Source: Monosporascus cannonballus
Taxonomy: Eukaryota; Ascomycota; Sordariomycetes; Xylariales
DNA: 64,000 bases
Assembly: GCA_004154925.1 (NCBI GenBank)
Contig: QJNS01000043.1
Location: 248,001-312,000 of the forward strand
Direction: 5' to 3'
Made by a program: the position numbers and the translations under genes
The notes under the pieces: model-generated
Seen by the model: only the letters and a program-made list of their open reading frames with translations
What the model was told of the DNA's origin: nothing
The model's database searches: none
Shown: one piece after another, positions 20,868-33,339 of the stretch
How the letters are laid out: every line of letters starts with the position of its first letter
How positions within the stretch are numbered: the stretch's first letter is position 1

Positions 20868-23800
20868 CCACGGGAGCTGTGAACAGGGACATTATACGTA
20901 GACTCGCACGCGGGTCTCCCGTGGGCCCGGTGAGGGGGAGGGGGTGGCCGAAGGATTCAAACAATTCGGGGCCCCATATGTACGCCCTTCGCAAGAAGGA
21001 ATGAGGGCATGCGGGTTTTTGACCCTACAAGCGTCAAGTCGACGCAGACTCGACTCACCGAGCGCTGGGAAGGGCAACTGCCCGGGGCCAGGGGCCATTC
21101 GGACCGATCGTCAGCTCTTGAACCGAACGCGAGGAAACTCGGCGCATTGGCATTGTGATGGCGTTCAGCCTTCCGAAATTTACTGTAACCAAACCGACGA
21201 ACCCTGACGATAGGAAGAGAAAAAGATCCAGCCCAATCGTTTCACAGGCCACAAGGATTGAGCGGGTGCACTAGTAAAATAACCCGTGTCCAAAGTTCGA
21301 AGAGGCCGGAACGTGGTAATTAATGGGGTGGTGGGATGTTCAAACCGGGATATCGACGGTAATTCTTGGCATCGTTTTTTTCACCTCAGCCATGGAAGCA
21401 ACATTTATGCATGCAACGCCGCAGTCCCGCCAGCAGACTTTGAATACCGTGGCAGAGTTGGCTACCTAAGCTAGGTAGTCTCTATCTGGATACCTAGCCC
21501 TAGACGGCCTGCTGTCAAATATCTTAGCAATAAAGGCCCTTCTGCCTAATTCGATGGTGATGTAAAGGCTGGGAAGGAGATAACATTGGGCTAAAGGTAA
21601 TGCCTACCTTCTTGGTTGCAGTAGTCGAGCTACCAAACTTTGCTAACATACCATCAGTGTGCTTACCTAATATGCTGGGATAAAAGTGGTGTGAAGAACC
21701 CACAACCACGTGCCGGTGACCATTATCAATATGTACCAACTCGGTAGATGTGAGACTGAATTTAATCCATGAAAAACCCTGAGCTGTGTGGCAGAGATCA
21801 AAAGCGGAGAAGACACTAGTGCCTCAATGGTTCGGGAGTCTCATCCACACCCATACGCAACTTACATATGTCCTTGCTACAGTACAAGCTATGCGTAGGT
21901 AGGTAGGTGCCGCATGTAAGTTGCTGGGACCATCGCGTTTCGTTTGGTGTCATCTAGGTATGTACATTATTCGTGCAGCTTTTCTCTTGCTTCCTGAAAT
22001 GATTATTACAAATTCTGCTTCGGTAAGATAAAGTGGTAGCAATGCTAGGTTGCTGAGTTGTTCGCAGGTCCATTTCATTGAGCTGATGGGTTTGTAACAT
22101 ATGTGGTGTCAGACCGAATAAAACCTACCCTGCCAAGTCCTGAGGGGGCGCGCTAGAAGGACCACCATACTAATATAGGCGTAGGCTGTCTTTGAGTACA
22201 TTCAGCATTTACTCATGTGTATCGTATTAGTGAGTGTGAAATACCTACCTAACTGGGCAGTTTAACTTACCCCTCCACACTTAGCTAGTAGACGTCGATC
22301 TGGGACTACTAGAGTCTTGTCAGGTCTGTGCGAGAGGTCCCCCAGTCCGATGTCCCATGTGCCAGTGCACCCGACAATACAAGGCACAGGGGTATTTTCT
22401 AGTTAGTTGCCTCCACTTGGCCACTATATCTCATAGTGGGTTAAATTGTATGGTATCTCAGCTCGAGATTTCGTTCAAGATCGATAATCTTCGAAAATTG
22501 GCAACCTGCGATAGCGGTAAGTATCAGCAGAACGATCTGCAATGTCCAAGCCCAAACAAATTTGTATGTGCTTCTACTCGGTGGTAAAGTGGCCTCGGTG
22601 GAAGGTCACTAACAGAACATACTGCTGGGATTTTGTACGCTCCTTCTCCGTTAGAAATTCTGCCTAATCTTGGGATCTAATGTGGGGCCACGTGTTGCGA
22701 GCCGTGCAACCAATGCAGTGTATGCAGGCTAACCTTGCAGTGTCCAGAACGCGGGATTTGGGCCGTTATTAACTTACCTTAGTATTAGGCTTACGAACCA
22801 TGTCCACCCGCCTCGAAGATGATCAGGGGAGGGGGGATAGGCTCGTGTGATAATGGAGGGATGACCAGGCAATATCCCAACCTTAATTTATTAAATAAGA
22901 CACTGACCTCAACTAGCGGCGACAGTCAGCAGTAGTAGGTATTCACTAGAGGCAACGCTGGTACCATCCAGCTTACGATGTTTGTTACCTTGTGCGCGAC
23001 CACGCAAAGCTCAGACGAAAGTTCCAGTCGAGTAGGGCCGAAGTGAAAGGGTGGCTCGATTCCAGGTATCCGATTTACTGCATGGTTTGATTACGCATCG
23101 CTATCTCGCTTGAGAGGCGCTTATAGTGACGACTTGGGCACACTACTGATAGATTCAAATACTCATTCAAAGCCGCCACATCAGAGCCGCAGATCCACGT
23201 TGTCCGGCTCTGGGAGGAAGAAGTCTGACCCTGTCGAGTAATAATGGACAGAAGTCACTTCTTGTGTCCTCACAGATGAACCCGTTCGTCTGTGACTGTT
23301 GTGCGACATATACCCGTGTCCTACAGCTGCCGTGAAATGAGGGTCTGGTTCTTTTTCGTGGGATTCGATGTACCGGGGCTTTGATAGCAGGGCCGGGTCC
23401 CTTAGAGAATCACCTGCATGCCTTACTCGCAAACGCCCCCGATGTGAAATATCCTACCCAGGAATTTCAACTGACCCCGACGGTAACTTACTCTCAGGTT
23501 ACATGGGACCTCAATGTAGGAAATTTGAGAACCCTTGTTGGGGCAGTAGGAGGGCCGTCGAAGCAGTAGTGAAAATATGTATTGTTTCTACATACGTTGT
23601 GGGTTTTGAGTATAAGAAGAGATCGACCGAAAGCCTGCTTAGCTCTACAGGAAAAGCGACTTGCCACCTATCTCCTCGGGTACCAACCAGTAGGTCACAT
23701 AGTAACCGGTAGCGGCAGATACGTTAACCTAAAACAGCAGTATACTCCATCAAATGGTAGATTTGGACTATTCAACTGGCTACGAATTTCCCGTTTATTT

Positions 23801-26314
23801 CAGAACTAAACCGAAAATGTAGTTATTGGTTACTGTGTGACCCACTGGCACCCGAGAAGATAGTGTGGCTATGAGCTGACATAAAGAAATCCTTTGCATG
23901 GAAGTAATAAAGCCTTGTGATTATACCGTGATGGTAACGTTGAGATTCCTTAGCTGGCTAAGGCTGCGATGCTACATACTGTACATTGTTCGGATGAATA
24001 CAAAACCGGTACCACATGTCGGGTCAAGCAACGTCAACAAGCACCACCACCAGTCAAGACAGACAGGAGTTGATTGCACCACGAGAAATCCGTACCGTGA
24101 GCAATGTAAATGCAAATGGGTACGACGAAAGGTCAATTTAGTACAAAGTTTAATTAACCACATTTTTAGAGCAGGGTGTCCGAAGTTTATCTCTACATTT
24201 TTTTTCAAGTTAACTAGGTATAGTAAGACGGCGGGGGAAAAAAGGTCAATAACTACTGCAGACGTCCTTTTAATGTGCCCGTTGGGCTTGCATACTGATG
24301 GGGGGTTTGGGTTGTGTAGCCGGAGATCAAGTCCTGTATAGTTGCATATGCACGGAAATCATAACCCTCCCTTCCCACCGTAAGCCGCTTTAAAGTCATG
24401 GGCCAGTGGTTTGGACCGGGGAGGAACGGACGCAAGAAAGGTTCTCGCTTGGTTTGCCCATGTGCATACACACATTGTAAGTAAGTAGGTATGTACCGTC
24501 CCTTCCAGCTCGCTGGGGGATATTGGATTACCTATATATGTACAGCGGTTCACAGCACGGCTATCGAATTCGAAAGATCCAGGGTATATCGAGTTATCAA
24601 ATGCACAAGACCTATATGTATTGCAGAAACCTCAGGCAGCAAGTGAGTAGCTCGGCGATTCATCGAGGTCGCCGTATGAACGCGGGTCGCAGTAGTTTCC
24701 TGTGTGTCTTGCAACCGCGAGAGGTCTCTTGCGAGCTTCGCTGAATGCCATCACAATGCATGGTTCATATTGGATCGCGTCTGGCTCGCAAGGGTTGCGG
24801 CGTATAATGATATACATCTGGGAAGTACCTACGTATTTTTCAAAGCTTTCCAAGGTTCTTCTCTTTGGGGCACCTCAACCCCGAGGTCATTTCCTTCACG
24901 CCAAGAGATCCCATCAGTAACCCAGCCTTGCTCTGACCCACCCGTCTGATTCCCCGGCTTGAGGCCTGCATCGCGTGTGATGGACTGCTACATGCCCACG
25001 ATGGATGATGCCGTTAGCACCTCGATAACCCCACCTTGAAGAGCCACATGGGCAGGGACGAAGCCGTGTGGATGTATTGCTGACCTGGCGTCAGGGTGCT
25101 TGGCATATGCGCGAGCCACGCGGTACATCATGCCCTTCCTGGAAAATCAGCCCCGATCAGATCAACTGCATCGAGTGCGGCTTGCGGCTTGCGAAGGTAC
25201 GATTCCAAGGCTTGGCTGTAGCCGCCACACCCTGTATTAGTTCCCCTTTCGTCCCACATATTTTGCCTCATGCTGCTAGAGGTACGTACTACCTAGGTAA
25301 GTAGTTGCTAGAGAGCTGTGCGACAATTTCCTGTATAGGGCCGGTGCATCGCTCGATAGACGTCCAGCGAGTGCCAGACGTGTGGCTGCAGGGCATCTGT
25401 TATGGAACCACTACTGGATGCCATATGAAGGATGGGGTGTATGTCTGCAAAGTACGCACATCCTTTTATAGAGGAGGTAGAGGTTCGCACATTTCAAACC
25501 CAATTGAACCTCGCGCTAGCGTCAGATCTCGTCGTGGGGCCCCAGGTAGGTACATATCTACTTGCCTACTAGGTATGCATGTACCTGTAACTAGTGCACC
25601 AGTTTTTCCACCTGCCGTTTCCCTTGTGGCCCCTGCTGTACATACAACCTTACCTAGAGGTAGCCTCTAGCCTCTACTTACACAGGAACCCCCAGCGGAC
25701 CAATCCGGGGATCACCCACTCTCGAATCTAACCTTCCATGAGGTGCCCTCGTCCACTCGTTCTCCTTGCCTCCCTTCCGGTCCCTCCGCAAGCAAAAACT
25801 AAGCCTCCGCTAGTGCCATAGAGAGAGACATTTGAGTCCCTTTCAAGTGGCGATCGGCCCTCATAGGACGACTGGAGTTCGTGCAGACTTTCCCACGTTT
25901 CTGTTATTTCCCAGTCCAGTTCGAAATCCGCTATTTTCATATCCCGTCAGCCCCATATGTGCACTGTCGTTGGCAGCACATTTCTTTTCCCCCTTAGATA
26001 CTACTGCTCGCTGTCGGCACAGATAACGCTCATCTTCATCTACATGAACAGAAACTCAAGGCTCTGTGTGGCCTGTTGCGTTTAGATGCAATTGGATGTT
26101 TAGCGCTAAAGAGAATCGGACTCTACGCCATCTGAACTTTGTTGTCACCGTCTTGTTCAAGTCCATATACACACGTCTGACAGCACCGGGCCACACTCCT
26201 GCTCCGCTTCCCTCGATTCTATGACCTTTCTCTTGGGATATTGCGCGTCGCCAGCCCCGTCGAACGGTTTCCTGCTTGGTCAAGATAGTGTGCCGGGACG
26301 CCCATCTATTCGAG

Positions 26315-27879
26315 ATGGCCACTGAGAATCAAACCCCTATCTCCCAGAAGCTCCCCGCGGGGTTGGCTACAGTACTAAATGCGCCGGAAGACCGGCGGGA
26401 CTCGGCCTACTATTCGAGCACCGATGCGTCAAGCAAACGTAGGTCCCATTGGGCTGTATAGCTACTTCTATAGACTATTTCCTTGTACTTACTGATTTCG
26501 CGCTCTAGACACTTCGGCCGCCTCTGGTATAGGGATCAATGTCTATCCCTCAGCGCATGACAAGACGCCTTCTCCGACGACGACGACGAACCTCGTCCCT
26601 CAGCCCATTTTATCTCCTGTCAGCAACATGAGCGTCGCGTCCATGGTCTCGCCGGCATCGCCTGGAGGTGGCCGCTTCGATCGTCCTCTCTCATTGGATT
26701 CTATATCGGGTGCGGCCAGCATTGGAAGGGAATCACGCCGGGAAAGCGTTGATAGTAGGATGAACCAGAACTTTGGCGAGCTGAGGCTTACGAGCTCGCC
26801 GTATGCCAGTCAGAATCAGTCAACGACATCGATCCAGGGTAGTTTAGCCCAACAACGGAATCCACGCGCGGGTATTGAGCAACTCGCAGCGCATAGGATA
26901 TCTAACGGTTACCAGCCCAACGTAGAACGAACTCCAGAAGGGCACGGCAAGGTTGTTAGGACGGCACCTGCCATCACTGGACCCGCTACGAGCACTATCG
27001 CTAGGGCCGCAGAGCCTACTAAAGGTCAGGCGTGGGCTTTCCCCGAAGAAGAAATACAAAGGGTACCATCGGCGACGGCCAATCATAGCTTTTACGATTC
27101 AAGGCGGAGTAGCATAACAGAATCGATCGCTAGTAGCCAATTTACTACGGAGTCGCGGTTGCCTCCGGGACAGCGCCGTCTCGACGAGAGTCTCGCGACG
27201 GATTATCAGCGTCTGTCGAACGTCTCGGGCGAATATCCATCTCATGTTCATCATCATACCCTTCAGCATAAGCAGGATCTACATAGCGAGGAGTCTAGCC
27301 CGCCAGGTGGCGCCCAACCATATAGCAGAACACCCGAGCTTCGAGTAAGCCACAAACTGGCGGAGCGAAGGAGGCGGACTGAGATGAAAGAATTGTTTGA
27401 ACAGCTTCGTGACCTCATGCCCCAGGAGCGCGGGTCTAAGGCTTCCAAATGGGAGATCTTAACTAAAGGTAATGCTGGACCTTGATTCGCGTTAGCAGTA
27501 TATGTACTAATCCCGATTTCTAGCCATCGCCGAACATCAACGACAGCAAGATGCTATTAAGCAGCTTTCGAGTGCCTGCCAGAATTCTCAACAAGAGGCT
27601 CATATCCTGCGACGTGAATTGGAGAGGGCGCGCGCGGAAAACGAGCAGTTACGCAATAACATGGCAATGCCGCCAGCACAAAGCTCTGCAAACCATGCAG
27701 TACCGTCTCAGGTCGGGGCGGACAGGTATGCGCAAGATCCATATGGCAGACCGCAACCTCAGCGGCCGGAGCTGCCACCTCTACGTTCTTTGAGCGGAAA
27801 CTTGCCAAGTGCGCCCGATTCCATGACAGGGGTACAGTACGAGGAGCGATCAAACGGATTCCGCCAGGACAGATTCTAA
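26315..27879 (+). CDS. bHLH transcription factor
   Basis: Three exons, 26315-26438, 26509-27468 and 27524-27879, encode 479 residues; the introns are 70 and 55 bases with GTAGGT and GTAATG donors and CTAG acceptors. The first 330 residues are Ser/Thr/Pro-rich and disordered. The basic helix-loop-helix begins near residue 318: RVSHKLAERRRRTEMKELFE, then QLRDLMPQERGSKASKWEIL, and, across the second junction, TKAIAEHQRQQDAIKQL. The helix continues into a short coiled coil (LRRELERARAENEQLRNN). H, E and R spaced as in HxxxExxR place it among E-box (CANNTG) binders. The motif is strongly conserved in filamentous fungi, but I cannot assign it to a named regulator. It stands alone behind the 9.7-kb gap. 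Confidence 0.86.
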
Positions 27880-28045
27880 GGATATCGCTTAGCAAGACAT
27901 ACTGTTTCTGGCAGACGGCCGCTCGAGTATCCTCGTCTTTTCCTCCGTGACAGCGATATTCACAAGGGTTGAACGCAGCTGGTCAATTTTTTGAAGGGTT
28001 GATCGGAAATACTGTCAACATCCCGAGAAAACGTCGATTGTCATT

Positions 28046-28321
28046 TCAGCCTGGAGTCCTCATCTTGGAAGCCAACAATACGTGAGCGACGGCTTCTCGG
28101 ACACACAAGCCCCTAAAGGTCCGAACGAAACCTTGAGCTATTTCATTTGTACTTACTGTTGTCGCATTAGTGCGGAAGCTGCTGTGTAGCCGCCCGTTCA
28201 AAGCATACCTGATACCCCCTTCGATTAATATGACCTTGCAATCCGGATTGACGATGCTGGCCTCGACCCGATGGATGAGCGGGATCGACGCTTGAGGCAC
28301 CGTATCTATTCTCGTGGACAT
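28046..28321 (-). other. Candidate small protein gene
   Basis: The minus-strand frame starts at an ATG directly preceded by an in-frame TGA and reads RIDTVPQASIPLIHRVEASI, then VNPDCKVILIEGGI, which looks like real protein. A donor-like GTATGC follows, with a CACTAAT branch-like site and a CAG acceptor, which would end the protein after about 41 residues; unspliced it runs to 91. I recognise no family. It could be the 5' piece of a lost gene. Confidence 0.25.
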
Positions 28322-29040
28322 CGCTATTCAAGAAAGCGATTATGACTCTGTGGTGTCACTGAACGCTTCGGCAGCACAGAAGTTGTTCAAGCCCAAAGCA
28401 GGACCTGGCTAAGCTAATGTCTTTCGGATCAAATTGCCATTTACTTTACCGGCGTTCTTCGAAAGTATTGGAAGTTTTTCACGGCGACAGGGAATTTCTG
28501 GAACCAACGGCCCTGGTCCAGCCGGCTAACTCAACATATAATGCGGCTATTTAGAGCAGAGCATGGTTGCTTCTTATGTCTGATAAACGAGGTCGAGAAT
28601 GAGGAACGAGAATCTACAGGGCCGGGAGGTGAGGGTGCTTAGATGACTGCTTCCACGAAGGAGATATCTACTTGAGGTGGAGTCAGGTTGATGACAGTTG
28701 ACAATTCGAGCCCTTCGAAACGTTCTAGGATTTTAGTGTTTTTCTTCCTCTCTTGTTGGCATGGTTGGTGGTTTCTGAGGCGTCTCCATATACCCGGCTT
28801 ATATTTTTATTTGACGGACGCCGACTGTTCGGGACCAGCAAGGTGGCTCACCGTCATCGATAAAAGTACGATTATGTACGGATCGTGGGCATGGGATATG
28901 AGGAAGGGATGACAGGAGGGTGGGCCGTAAAAATAGTGTGTAGAATCTCTTAGGGCGTCAGGTACCCTAGAGCTTCTTACCTACCAATAAATCAACGAGG
29001 AAGCTGTGGTTCATACAGGGAGTCACGAGGTCCAGAACAG

Positions 29041-29146
29041 TGATGAAAATTAATGATAATAATAAAAAAATATAATATAGATATAGACATAGATATAGAT
29101 ACTTATATATAAGTACATATATATACTTATAAATATACGGTTAAGA
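29041..29146. repeat. AT-rich simple-sequence tract
   Basis: Runs of AATAATAAAAAAATATAATA followed by imperfect ATAGAT and TATATA units. It lies in a spacer and has no coding content. Confidence 0.7.
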
Positions 29147-29463
29147 ACGGCGAAACACGTTCGATGTGGACAACCAGTCTGTATGGAATCGAGAACGTTA
29201 AAGGATCTGACTGAATACATTTTTGTCTCAAGCCGCTCGCCATGTCCAGGCTGATTTATGGGAGGTACTGCACATCGTTAACCCGCTTACATAAGGAGAC
29301 CCTCTTCCGGATTAGCGCAGTCGCGAGGGGACCTTATCATGTGCGCAACTTATCGGCCAAAAAATTCTCAACCATTTCCTCAGAGGCATCCATCCGCATC
29401 TGTAGCCATTGCCTTAATCGCCTACCAAAGCAATAGGGATTCTGTCGCCGTCGTCTCCAATCC

Positions 29464-30492
29464 GTGTCGCATACATCCTTCCGTACCTCGCTTAATTCGA
29501 CTTATCAGGATGTAGGTTTCCATGGCCGCAGTTCTGCTTTGCTTTCTATGGCACCATCAGTTGACATCTGTAGGCATTCGCTTCGTCGTGCCGCTCTCAG
29601 AGCAACATCCGGCTTCGCCAAGGCTGTGGCTATGCCCAGACAGCAGGTTGCCTCCCTTGCCATGCAAGTCAACAAGGCCAACGTGCGATCCGCCGCCGCT
29701 CTGCCTCTGTCTCGGTATTTCTCCCAAACCGCACGAGCCGCTCAAGAAGAACAGGAGAACGCTACGGTGGAAAGTGCCATGGGGTCCGCCGCCGAGTCCG
29801 AGCAGTCTTCGACTTCGACCCCGCGCGATGCAGAGCAGCCGAAGAACGTTGTCTTCGTCAGCAACATGACTTTTGACGCTACCGACGTGCACTTGCGCGA
29901 GGCCTTTAGCCAGTACGGAGACATCGTGTCTATCAACATCGGGCGGGATGGCCGTGGCCTGAGCAGAGGGTATGCAAAAACATCTTGATATTCGTGTCTC
30001 TGTTGCTTGAATATGCCGAGTCCGTCTTTCTATCCGTTCGCGTTGCTAACAACAGTGTGAAGATTCGGCTTCGTCCATTTCAAGGACGAGCAATCTGCCA
30101 ATAAGGCTGTCGCTGGAGCCGACAAGTCGTTCTGGCACGGCCGCCGCATCAACGTTGCCATCGCCAACAAAGCTGCGGCCCGCTCACCGAGATCCGCACG
30201 TGGGGAAGAACCCAGGGAGCCCACCTCATCGCTGTACATCGGCAACATCCCGTACGAGACGTCGGACGCTGAACTCAACGCCATTTTCAAGGAACTAGAG
30301 AATGTTGTTGATGTTCGAGTTGCGATTGACCGCAACACGGGCTGGCCGCGTGGCTTCGCGCACGCTGATTTCAAGGATGTCGAAAGCGCGGTGAAGGCTT
30401 ACGAGAAGCTCTCGCAGACCGAGATAGGAAACCGGTCGCTACGTTGCGACTATTCGCAGCCACGGGAAACCCTCCAAGGCAGGCGGCAGTAG
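29464..30492 (+). CDS. RNA-binding protein with two RRM domains, probably mitochondrial
   Basis: Two exons, 29464-29969 and 30063-30492, with a 93-base intron starting GTATGC, encode 311 residues from the first ATG or 283 from the ATG at 29548. The N terminus from residue 29 is rich in Arg, Ser and Ala with almost no acidic residues (RHSLRRAALRATSGFAKAVA), and LPLSRYFSQTAR resembles a mitochondrial processing region. RRM1 has RNP2 VVFVSNM and RNP1 RGFGFVHF, the latter made complete by splicing. RRM2 has LYIGNIP and RGFAHADF. Its role is likely in mitochondrial RNA handling, but targeting is inference and no specific orthologue is claimed. It has no zinc finger or RGG tail. The start choice between 29464 and 29548 is open. 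Confidence 0.82.
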
Positions 30493-31328
30493 TAGCAGCG
30501 GGCAAGACTAGACTACCGAACGCAATAGGGCGTAAGGTGGCTCCTTAGCCCCAAGCATCTGGAGCGGACTCAGCCCCTCTCCAGGCCTGGGACATGTATT
30601 TCTATCGCGAGGCTTAAGGCGACGGGGTGGTACTCGTGGGCGAGTCAAATCATACGAGTTGTATACCTAGGGCCAGGCCTCACAGAAGAGGAATGCAGGC
30701 GAAGTGTACATGTACATATAGCAACGTAGATTCAAGTGTAGAACAACCAGCAGCCACGAAATCAGGCCCCGGCGCTCGCCATGTGCCATGGGATGATTTA
30801 GTGGGCCCTCTCCATTCCACAATACCAGACCATTGACGTACTACGGGTATGTATGCAGTACGAAAAAACAGGGGGTACCCAGTAGTAACTTACCTAGTAG
30901 GCAGGTACCTATGTAGGTAGGACAGTGGGGAGCGCCGGTGTCTGCTTCCCATCACGTCCGTCCCTCGGTACGTCTTGTGTGGGTGGGGTGGGTAATTTGC
31001 CGGTAAGCCCCAAACCCGTGTCGGGCTTTGTAATGTGCAACTTCGTGGTTCACAGCTCAACCCCAATTCTTACCCAAACATAACACAACAGGAACAAAGT
31101 TGACTCGTTTAAGCTCAACGCCCGACCGTTGGGACTCCCTTTGAATTAGATCCCTTCTCTGTCCACCATTTATTTACCTTTACCTCTTAACTGAGCCGCA
31201 ACCTCCTACCTCCTGGGGGGTGCTTCGCAATCGAAGCCATTGCCACCAGCTCCTGACACCGCCCGATCAACCACCCAACCCTCTCTCTCTCTCTACCTTC
31301 ACAGACAGATACATTTGACACCGCTGTC
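30493..31328. promoter_or_regulatory. Promoter region of PEX5
   Basis: 836 bases hold the end of the RRM transcript and the PEX5 promoter. A dense cluster of TACCTA/TAGGTA motifs lies at about 30889-30921, and a CT dinucleotide run at 31283-31297 is in the probable PEX5 leader. Confidence 0.5.
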
Positions 31329-33339
31329 ATGTCTTTCATGGGTGGCGCAGAGTGTTCGACGGCGGGCAATCCGCTCAGCCAGTTCGCGAAGCACGCCCAA
31401 GATGACCGTAGTTTACAGCGAGACCGGATGGTGAACGGCGGTCCCCAGGGTGCCATGGGCGGCTTCCGAAGTGCCGCACAGCATGGCCCGCAAGATGAGG
31501 TACACACCACGCACTGCCGTTTGCTTCCCTAGCTTTACTAATTGGGCCGAGTAGGTGATGAACGGGTTCATGCAACAGAATGGCCAGTTACCGAATATGC
31601 CCCTCGAGACCATGAACCAGATCCGACTAGACCCTCCTTCTCAAGGCATTCACCTACGATCCAACACGACATCCCCTTCTTGGGCGAGCGAATTCCAGCC
31701 TCCACCACAGGCCGCTATGGAGGCGGCGTTCAAGGTGCCCCCGGGTACGCAGTTCAGCCCGGACGACTACGCCAAGTTCCAACAGATGAACAGCCAGGCG
31801 AACTCGTCGCGGTCAAGTCCTATGCCGTCGGCCATGGCGTACCAGCATCCGATGATGGGGATGAGCCGCATGGGTAATATGGGCATGGGCTATGGAATGG
31901 GCGGCATGTACAATAACCCCATGTACCAACCAGTCCAACAACAACCACACCAGCAGCCGTTAGGAACAATGGACCAAGGAAAGGGGAAAGGTAAGCTGGT
32001 GGAGCTTGATGATCAACAGTGGGAAGAACAGTTCAAGCAGCTGGAATTACAAGACAAGCAAGCGAGTGAGCAGGACGAGGCCCAGGCATTGGAGCCGGAA
32101 CTTAACAAGTTGGACGAGAAGATCTTGGAGTCGGAGACGAACGAGTTCGGAGATTTTGAGTCTATATGGAGGGGTATTCAAGCCGAAAAGGCTGCTGCGA
32201 AGGAGGCTCTTGATGAGGAGGAGTGGATGGAACAGCTCAACAATCCAGATTGGGCGAATGGCATGAATTGGGACGGCCTCGGCTCCAACAGCAGACTCCT
32301 AGGGGACCCCCAGATCGATAACTACCTTTTCGAGGAAGACAACTTGTTCAAGGACACGCCAAACCCGTTTGACGAGGGTATGCGCATCGTAGAGGAAGGT
32401 GGCAACCTCTCTTTGGCTGCTTTAGCGTTCGAGGCGGCGGTGCAAAGAGATCCTTCGCACGTCGAAGCCTGGGTGCAACTCGGAACGGCGCAGGCGCAGA
32501 ACGAGAAAGAGACGGCAGCTATTCGGGCCCTTGAACAGGCTAGGAAGTTGGATCCCAATAACGCCGATGCGCTGATGACGCTGGCGGTGTCGTACACGAA
32601 CGAAGGGTACGATAGCACGGCATACCGGACTCTCGAGCGCTGGTTATCGATTAGATACCCATCTATCATCAACCCCGCCGACGTCTCTCCCCCGACCGAG
32701 CTGGGCTTCACCGAGCGGCATGAGCTTCACGACAAGGTGACGCAACATTTCATCAACGCGGCGCGGCTGAGTCCCGACGGCGAGCACATGGACCCAGACG
32801 TGCAGGTGGGGCTTGGCGTGCTGTTCTACGGCGCCGAGGAGTACGAGAAGGCCGTCGACTGCTTCTCTGCAGCGCTGGCGTCGTCAGAGCTGGGCGCGTC
32901 CAACCGGCGCTCGCAGGTGCACCTCCTGTGGAACCGGCTCGGCGCGACGCTAGCCAACAGCGGCAAGAGCGAGGACGCCATCGCGGCGTACGAGAAGGCG
33001 CTGACGCTGCGACCCAACTTCGTGCGCGCGCGCTACAACCTCGGCGTCTCATGCATCAACATGGGCTGCCATGAGGAGGCCGCCGGCCACCTGCTGGCGG
33101 CCCTCGGCATGCACAAGGCGGTCGAGCGCGAGGGCCGCGAGCGGGCCCGCGAGCTCCTCGGCGGCGCTGGTCGCAACGTCACCGACGCCCAGCTCCACGC
33201 CATGACCACCCAGAACGAGAGCACGAACCTCTACGACACCCTGCGCCGCGTCTTCACGCAGATGGCCCGCCGCGACCTCGCCGACAAAGTCGTTACCGGC
33301 GTGGACCCCGAGATCTTCAGGGGCGACATCGACTTCTAG
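31329..33339 (+). CDS. PEX5: Peroxisomal targeting signal 1 receptor PEX5
   Basis: A cytosolic cycling receptor that binds SKL-type C termini and carries cargo to the Pex13/Pex14 docking complex. Exons 31329-31499 and 31555-33339, with a 55-base intron (GTACAC donor), give 651 residues. The N terminus MSFMGGAECS has the conserved cysteine, here residue 9, that is mono-ubiquitinated for export. Pex14/Pex13-binding pentapeptides follow: WASEF, WEEQF and the inverse form FESIW. A Met/Gly-rich stretch (MGMSRMGNMGMGYGMGGM) lies between them. From about residue 330 to 600 there are TPR units, including HVEAWVQLGTAQAQNEKE, NADALMTLAVSYTNEGY, HLLWNRLGATLANSGKSEDA and FVRARYNLGVSCINMGCHEE. Length and order fit the family with nothing missing. 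It converges with palF. Confidence 0.96.

Larger units (their letters stand above)
16563..26314. other. 9.7-kb gene-poor gap
   Basis: No intact gene, RNA gene or full transposon is recognised. The open frames here (the longest is 195 codons at 17514-18101, plus strand) overlap equally long frames on other strands and look like chance. Homopolymer runs occur near 19336 and at 19801-19820. There are several TAGGTA/TACCTA tracts (for example 21895-21908 and near 25289) and a nested inverted repeat at 19884-19944. A possible broken gene at 20415-20867 is listed separately. The last few hundred bases should be the promoter and leader of the bHLH gene. Confidence 0.6.
27880..29463. other. Spacer between the bHLH and RRM genes
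   Basis: 1584 bases with the bHLH 3' untranslated region, a possible small gene at 28046-28321 on the minus strand, an AT-rich tract at about 29041-29146, and the RRM gene leader. A 64-codon open frame (29242-29436, plus) ends 27 bases before the chosen RRM start and may be an upstream open reading frame. Confidence 0.5.

Noticed and set aside
23898..24341. 147-codon plus-strand frame in the gap
   Set aside because: No recognisable motif and AT-rich codon use unlike the genes of the window; an alternative frame of similar quality lies on the other strand.
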